From: Oscheius tipulae
Taxonomy: Eukaryota > Nematoda > Chromadorea > Rhabditida > Rhabditidae
Length of the DNA: 64,000 bases
Direction: 5' to 3'
Assembly: GCA_037178975.1 (NCBI GenBank)
Contig: JASJZH010000004.1
Coordinates: 1,984,001 to 2,048,000, forward strand
In this document: in pieces, positions 58,350 through 64,000 of the stretch
Numbering within the stretch: position 1 is the stretch's first letter
Layout of the letters: each line of letters starts with the position of its first letter
Position numbers and translations under genes: made by a program
Notes under the pieces: generated by a model
Told to the model about the DNA's origin: nothing
What the model saw: only the letters and a program-made list of their open reading frames with translations
Databases searched by the model: none

Positions 58350-60796
58350 ACTTGTACATTTTTGGTTTCAATGAATCTACATCCAAGTCATCGACTTCTT
58401 TTATTTTTTGATTGGACATCATAAAAGAATTCATTCTATAACCTCCACAGAGACATCAACTACTCGCTCTTTGGTTTTCTTTTCACTGTGTAGTCAACGC
58501 ATCTTCTTATAGCGGAGCTGTTTGCAGTGGCTTGAGTAGCAAAAACATTATTCAACTGAATAATATTGGCTATTCGACGACATTGAAGCAGATCAAAAGA
58601 TTCAGAAAACTTTTATTTATTTTTTTGGTTTCACTTCAAATTTTTGGGTTCCCTCTCTCTTCAAAATTCTCCCGCTCCGTTAAGACTCAGCTCTTGATGT
58701 TTCAGACCACCGAGCAGACTTCATTTGGCTCGGACACGGATAAATATATAGGAGGGCGAGGGATGACATGTTTGAATAGAGCCACGGGGGAACACTAACA
58801 AGTCGCGATCTGATTCAGTTACTACACGTCTTCGCTGCCTTTTTAGGGAGACAAATAATCAACTTGTTTTTAGATATTTTTTATACGTCTTCATCAGAGG
58901 CTTAGAATTGGTCTTGTAAGAAACTTGAAACATTAGACTTACTGTAGATGCTTTTGAACAGCCTGTTTTGTTTTTCAGTTCCAGTTCTAACATATTGTAA
59001 GCAATTCAACTCAAAGAGTAAGAGGAGAGCTCTGTTTGGTCAGAAAATGATCTGCTCGATGATTGCAGCTAACAGTAGTTCAACGTCCTGGGGTCCTTTT
59101 TTGTCCTCTTTCAGTCGATTCCATTAGCTACTGTAGTCGTACGGTCACCTATAAAAGGCCGCATTTTTATGTTTCAAACTTGCTACTAATATTACGAATT
59201 CAAATCTGACCGCTTGAACAGTACATAACGGACTAGCTAAAACAAAAAAAACGGAATTCAGATCGTTTTTGTTTCAATGGCTACCCATATGTCAAAAAGC
59301 AAACGAGTTTCCAGTGCAAGTTTCGAAGTGTGGAGGAAAAAAAAATTACAAGCAGTTGAACAACCTCATTCAAAAAATTTGGGATGTACTGCAAAGTTTA
59401 GCGGTCTTTGAACCTTTGCATACCATCGGAAAATTGAAAACACAGTGTTTGAACTCTAAAGGAGGCTATAAGTTTGTTGCACTCTTCGATACAGTACTAT
59501 CCTGTCTTTATAATTGGCAAAAGGTGTCCATCTGGGACAGATGTTTCCAGCTTGATAACTTGACAGTTTTTGTAGCCTTTTCTGTCAAGTATCATGCTAG
59601 ATTAAAGTTGACCAGACGAGTCAGAAGAGATCCGAATAGTTCAAATTGCGGAATGTGGAATGGGTCGACTAGTATGTTTCAAGTCTTCTTTGTATAAAAA
59701 CTCTCAAATCGTTATTGTTTCAGTTGTTCATTCTCCCGTCCTTCCAAAGTAACAACCTTATTTCAGTTCAGACACCTTATTCAATCAGCCCCCCCTTGTT
59801 ATTTCGATATTTCTGCAGCAGATATTTTCCTGGGACCCCAGATCTCCCCAATGCTTGAGGTAGACAGAAAGCTTCCGTTCTTTTTCTTTATTTTTTGACT
59901 GGGATCAGACTAGCTAATCCAAGAGGATTAGGATTACCCTTAGCCTGAAAAGGTGTTTTAAACGTAGTTTCCTTTTTCATTGATTTATTCAAAATTACTA
60001 AAGAAACCTTGTTAGTGTTTCATTGCGGATAAGCTTGCCTTTACGCAAGCGTCGAAACACAGAAAAACTGTCCTACAGATAACAGAATGAAACAGTGCTC
60101 ACTATTACTATTGTTTTAAAACAAAAGAAGAGTATTCCGTAGCTCAGGACGAATATTCAGCCTGGTATGACGATGTATTTATGTGCAGACTGAAACATAA
60201 CAAACTTCTGAGCATATGAAGTACATCCGAGCTCGTCTCTTCTTCGTCGTTTTCCACGAAATGTTTCACACTTTCCTTATGTTCAAACAGTCTCTTTTCA
60301 TATTGCCTTTGCTCTCTTCAAAACAAGGCTCAGCTTATAAAAGACTTCTCTTCAGGACAGCCAATTCACTATGTCCTCTATTGTCCATTGAAAAACTGGA
60401 GTTCCTTCTCCTCCTCTCTCTGACTTCAATCAACCAAATTGAGGACACTGCACTTGAATAGCTTCCGACTCTGAATCTAGAAAAAAGCGACCAGAGGATG
60501 CATGAGACTTTTTTTCGCATGCTGACCGGGTATTCTCTACCTCGGGAAATTAGTACTTCCTCTCCCGTCTCTTATTCTTTTGGACTTTGCTCTTTCAGGG
60601 CATCCCTATATTCTTCCCTGGCTGTTAGTTGCAGTTGTTCCATTCAAAACAGTAGTCTGATCTCAAATTAGAATACTAGACCGTGAGTCTCAATCTTTTT
60701 TTCTGACATACATGCTTTTTGGGAATATATAATTAAGTCTCTTCGAAAGATATTGTCCGGAGGGTACTTCACAGATATCCAAACTTTTCACTTCTG

Positions 60797-60819
60797 CTGT
60801 TTCATGTCTTCTTTATAAC
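60797..60819 (+). promoter_or_regulatory. piRNA-type motif with full CTGTTTCA core
   Basis: Full core CTGTTTCA, 9 bases, TATAAC, in the gene-poor region. Confidence 0.62.
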
Positions 60820-61668
60820 AAGCCAGTATCAGTATTTTCGCTCCTCGATCTCTTACAGGTGGTGGTCAAACAAAAACGGCACTAACATACACTGGAATCT
60901 TTCTTACTTGCGTCCAATTCTTCAAATTTTACTGGCTTACCTCGTCACCACATGCAGTAAAAGTGTTTTATTCATTGCTTATAACGTATCTCAAGCATTT
61001 ACAACGTTATTGTTCACTTTTTCTTCACACCAAGAAAATCCATTTACAAGCCTTCAGAACTTGATCCCTTGTTCTCATCGCCTTTTCCTGTCTTCCTATC
61101 TCCTTACCCTTCTTTCAAATTTTACCTCGTTTCTCTTTTTGTCAAAAGAGCTCAAGAATCCCCGAAATTCCTAATTTTGTCCCTCTGGCCACTGACACGT
61201 GTCTTGGGCTTCAATTTGTGCCGCCAAATCGCATATCCAGGCTGCTTCAGAGAAGGGAGGACACGACTCACTTCTTCACCTAATTCACTCTTGATCTCCC
61301 TTGAGAAGGGCCACGCGTAACAAACTCTTGAGCCGAGAGCCGAAAAGTTTGAAGATCTGGATTTTTTGGAAATGCTCGTTGTTTTCTTTCTTCTCGATAT
61401 TTCATACTCGTCCGCAGTGTATGTTTCAGGAAAACATAAACAATGCGCTGTATTCGAGATGCTGACATCTTCATGATGGAGTGACCATTGTAAAATTACT
61501 ATACATATTTTTGCTTCATTTTAGGCTTCACACATTATACTACGTCCTCTTTTATCAAGTCAGTTACTCATTTTCGATTTCGTCGAAAAGAATGATACTT
61601 TCCTTTCTCGGTCTCCATTTTCCACTCTTTCTTCCAGACAATGTTGCCTTCAGTTGATAACAGTGCTT

Positions 61669-61689
61669 GTTTCAATTCCCTGATATACA
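61669..61689 (+). promoter_or_regulatory. piRNA-type (Ruby-like) motif candidate
   Basis: GTTTCA, 9 bases, TATACA. CGGT (fits YRNT) has its T 36 bases after the core. Confidence 0.58.
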
Positions 61690-61924
61690 GTGGCTATTTT
61701 TGCGCCCGGTAGAGTATGAACAAAGTTGTGAAAAGCTCATCTTCCCCTCGCTTCTTTTCAGTTACGGAAAGTTTTTTGAATTTCATATTTTCTATATATA
61801 TCACCCTGTTTCATCAAATCAGTGTATGTGTGTTTCCTTTTTAATGATTTATAGTTTTCTCCTTCGGTCTCGATTTCACGCAGTCTCTTCCAGATAGTGT
61901 TCCAAATTGCTCTGAAGCTGCTTT

Positions 61925-61945
61925 GTTTCATATTCTCCATATATT
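61925..61945 (+). promoter_or_regulatory. piRNA-type (Ruby-like) motif candidate
   Basis: GTTTCA, 9 bases, TATATT, 256 bases after the 61669 motif on the same strand. Confidence 0.57.
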
Positions 61946-62386
61946 GTGTTATGCTTCGTCAGGACACTCGCTGAGAACTATTTTTCAAAGCATGTAAAAC
62001 ATCATCAAAACTCGTATTCTCTAGTTAAATTTCGTTTCACAGCTTATAGTGAAAGTTTTTTGTATCAACTTGCGTCTTCGATCACCTAAGCAGTAGTGGA
62101 CTTCGTTTCCAGAATTTAGTGTATTCATCCCTCTATCTCCTTTTCCCGCTCTCTCACCTAGAGGAAATGTCCGATTTTCTACAGAAGCATTCTGCCTCAA
62201 CATATCAGACCTGTTGGCGGGAAAACCAGTAATACTTTTCCCGTTCGATCGCCGTTTCACGCACTCTCGCCTCCAGAGATTAGATGATGCTCGTTCAAGC
62301 TAAAGATCTTACTCTCGATGGATGGATGATGAACTCCAAATTAGAGGGGGAGCTTTCTCCCCCTCAGAATTCTGTTGTTTTCGTAG

Positions 62387-62509
62387 GTTGACGATAGCTA
62401 CATATCCTTCGTTCATCATTTCTCTCCTCAATCTCACGAGCTAAATGCCGTCTTGATCTTCCCCGACAAAAAAAAGAGGAAGCCGCCCCCAGTCATTGGA
62501 GATGACTGA
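62387..62509 (+). CDS. Candidate terminal coding exon, gene unknown
   Basis: Directly after TTTTCGTAG, an open frame of 40 codons reads DDSYISFVHHFSPQSHELNA and ends PDKKKRKPPPVIGDD, stop. Codon use looks coding, but no upstream exon could be joined. A hairpin GAGGGGGA/TCCCCCTC lies just upstream (62344-62365). Confidence 0.25.
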   Translation, partial: VDDSYISFVHHFSPQSHELNAVLIFPDKKKRKPPPVIGDD

Positions 62510-63095
62510 TTTCTGTTCATCCCAGTCCTTTCTTCTCTCTAGTTTTCAAGAAGGCGCTTCAGCATTACTAGACATGGTGAAACAAACAAAAAGTGTTCCT
62601 CCTGCAAAATAAGAGTAATGATCTCTTTGTTTTCAAGACACATTAAGAGTGCATCGCAACAGACGAAACGGTCAATTAGCAACAAATGGCATGCAAACTG
62701 ATGAAGAACATGTAACGAAACATATGCCCGAAGCAGCTTTCATAACATTGGAGATCGCCTGTTCCTTTTTAAGTTGTTGTCTAGGCTGCCGAACATTGAA
62801 TAGTTGCAACATTTTGAATGATCTGATTTTGTGAACTTTCATTCCGCCTAGAGCCTCTTGTTTTCCTGCTCACTGCCCTGTAAAATTGGTCGTTCAACTC
62901 TGTTCTTTTCATATCAGTTTTCGGAGAATAACTTTAAAAAACTTTTGTATATCGGCAGATCTATAAAGACCTTCACTGAAGACATTTGGTAATAGTTCTT
63001 TGATGGTATATCCAGAATTCTGTCCAAGTTGTACATATTCAAGTACTCTCTACCACCCTCTTTCCCTCCACTTCATACTCCTAAGTACTTTTAGA

Positions 63096-64000
63096 ATGGA
63101 CGAGGAAGACTTGGAGCTGGCCCTGAATTTCACAGCTCCTCCAGAAGACAGCTCTCGTTACACCCTGAAACTGTGCCTCTCGATCGCCTACTGTGCTCTC
63201 TGGATAATTGGTAGCATAGGAAATGGGTAGGTTGTGGGGTCGAAAACAACAAAAAAACAGAACAGTGGCTACGAAAAAGTGATAAATATATTGGAAAGTT
63301 GATTATGGATCACAATTCTCATTGAATGTTCTCCCTCAAGTTTCCGTCCTCATACAGATTCTTTGAAACAAAAAAGATTGGAAAGTTATCACTTTCATCA
63401 CCCTGACATTGACTAGTTTCCTTTTTTTTATTTTTCCATGGCCAAACTTCCAGAGCCATATTTTACAAGCAGTTCTCCATTTATACGATTTTTTAAACCT
63501 CAACTCCTCTATAGATTCCCACTTATTGACTAAATCGATAGGTAACAGAAAATATGAGCTCTTACCACTACTTGGAAACGTCGAAAGAGCCAAAGTACTG
63601 CTAAGATGTGATGAGAGTTGAACAGTTCCCTGCCCTTTCAAAACAGTCTTTTATGCTCATGCCTCGTGGATGACCTACAAGGACCAGAATGTACCTCTGA
63701 ATCGTATTGTGTTATACATGCACCCGCGATTATAAAGTCTTTCCGCAACCTTGGCGCTCAACTAGTAGGAGTGAAATTTTTTTGATGACGAGTTGGAACT
63801 GCGAACAACTGGGATTATTAGTACTGCCTATTAGTACAGCCTTTGAAACCAAAAAAAACATTTCTAGAATCGTCATCGTGATGATAATCAACGTCTTGAC
63901 CTCAATGAAGCGGAAGCAGGCCCAGAGAAGGAAACAGATTTCTGGTAACAATACGAACCACGTCTTCATCTACATTCTGGGTCCGTTTCGTCTTTTTTTT
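63096..64000 (+). CDS. Class A GPCR, N-terminal exons (continues beyond window)
   Basis: Exon 63096-63226 begins MDEEDLELALNFTAPPEDSS, with an N-glycosylation site NFT, and runs into the first transmembrane helix (LCLSIAYCALWIIGSIGNG). Exon 63868-63980 completes helix 1 (IVIVMIINVLTSMKRKQAQR) and the first intracellular loop, then NHVFIYILG, the start of helix 2. The GN motif of helix 1 is present (GSIGNG). The ATG follows TTTTAG by one base, fitting trans-splicing. Too little is present to name the ligand; a peptide receptor is the likeliest class. Confidence 0.7.

Larger units (their letters stand above)
58350..63095. other. Gene-poor region between the pseudokinase and a GPCR
   Basis: 4.7 kb with no complete gene recognised. 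Exon-like pieces occur at 58708-58798 (after TTTCAG: TTEQTSFGSDTDKYIGGRG, then stop) and 62387-62509. Several piRNA-type motifs lie at 60799-61945. Much of 60200-62300 is pyrimidine-rich on the plus strand. Confidence 0.5.

Noticed and set aside
58708-58798. Possible alternative last exon of the pseudokinase
   Set aside because: In the phase left by the preceding exon it gives a different, quickly terminated frame; kept only as a note in the region entry.
59269-59697. 142-codon open frame on the plus strand
   Set aside because: AT-rich, no splice or trans-splice context, no recognisable domain; composition matches the surrounding non-coding DNA.
1-64000. CRISPR arrays, bacterial operons or phage
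   Set aside because: Spliced genes throughout and no spaced direct repeats; the DNA is eukaryotic.

Overview
The window is nuclear DNA of a nematode, most likely a rhabditid (clade V) roundworm. The evidence is many short introns with TTTCAG-type acceptors, start codons placed just after an acceptor-like TTTCAG (the pattern of spliced-leader trans-splicing), three nematode-type transthyretin-like genes, a sigma-type glutathione S-transferase, an SH2 tyrosine kinase of the Fer-like worm type, and Tc5-like, maT and mariner DNA transposons. All exon models below were spliced by eye; stated exon phases were checked for agreement.

Layout. 1-1329: remnants of a Tc5-like element nested in a mariner. 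1416-18072 (minus): a complete 30-exon NACHT/WD40 gene of the QUI-1/NWD type, about 1,710 residues. 19066-28649: three transthyretin-like genes, a tRNA-Tyr with an 11-nt intron, and a head-to-head pair of paralogous genes of a family I cannot name (22968-25563); a dead maT transposon sits in the intron of the third transthyretin-like gene. 29477-34420: a long hairpin, Helitron-like repeats, a small Cys-rich (RING/B-box-like) gene and a truncated GST. 35385-37864: an intact GST. 38523-42829 (minus): a FAM50/XAP5 gene with a deleted mariner in its last intron. 44057-44299: a small gene. 44701-46784: an SH2 tyrosine kinase. 47699-58349: a STE-type pseudokinase with a C-terminal membrane anchor, whose introns carry a near-intact Tc5-like transposon and a mariner with perfect 31-bp inverted repeats. 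58350-63095: largely gene-free. 63096 to the end: the start of a class A GPCR.

The strongest hidden signal is not a gene. Introns and intergenic DNA across the window, on both strands, are packed with the hexamer GTTTCA (TGAAAC on the other strand). I find well over 100 by eye, against roughly 30 expected for a random hexamer. In at least 25 cases it is followed after 6-10 bases, mostly exactly 7 or 9, by a TATA-like block. GTTTCA is the core of the Ruby motif (CTGTTTCA) that drives type I piRNA (21U-RNA) genes in rhabditid nematodes, so this window is probably a piRNA-producing domain with units scattered through the introns of host genes.
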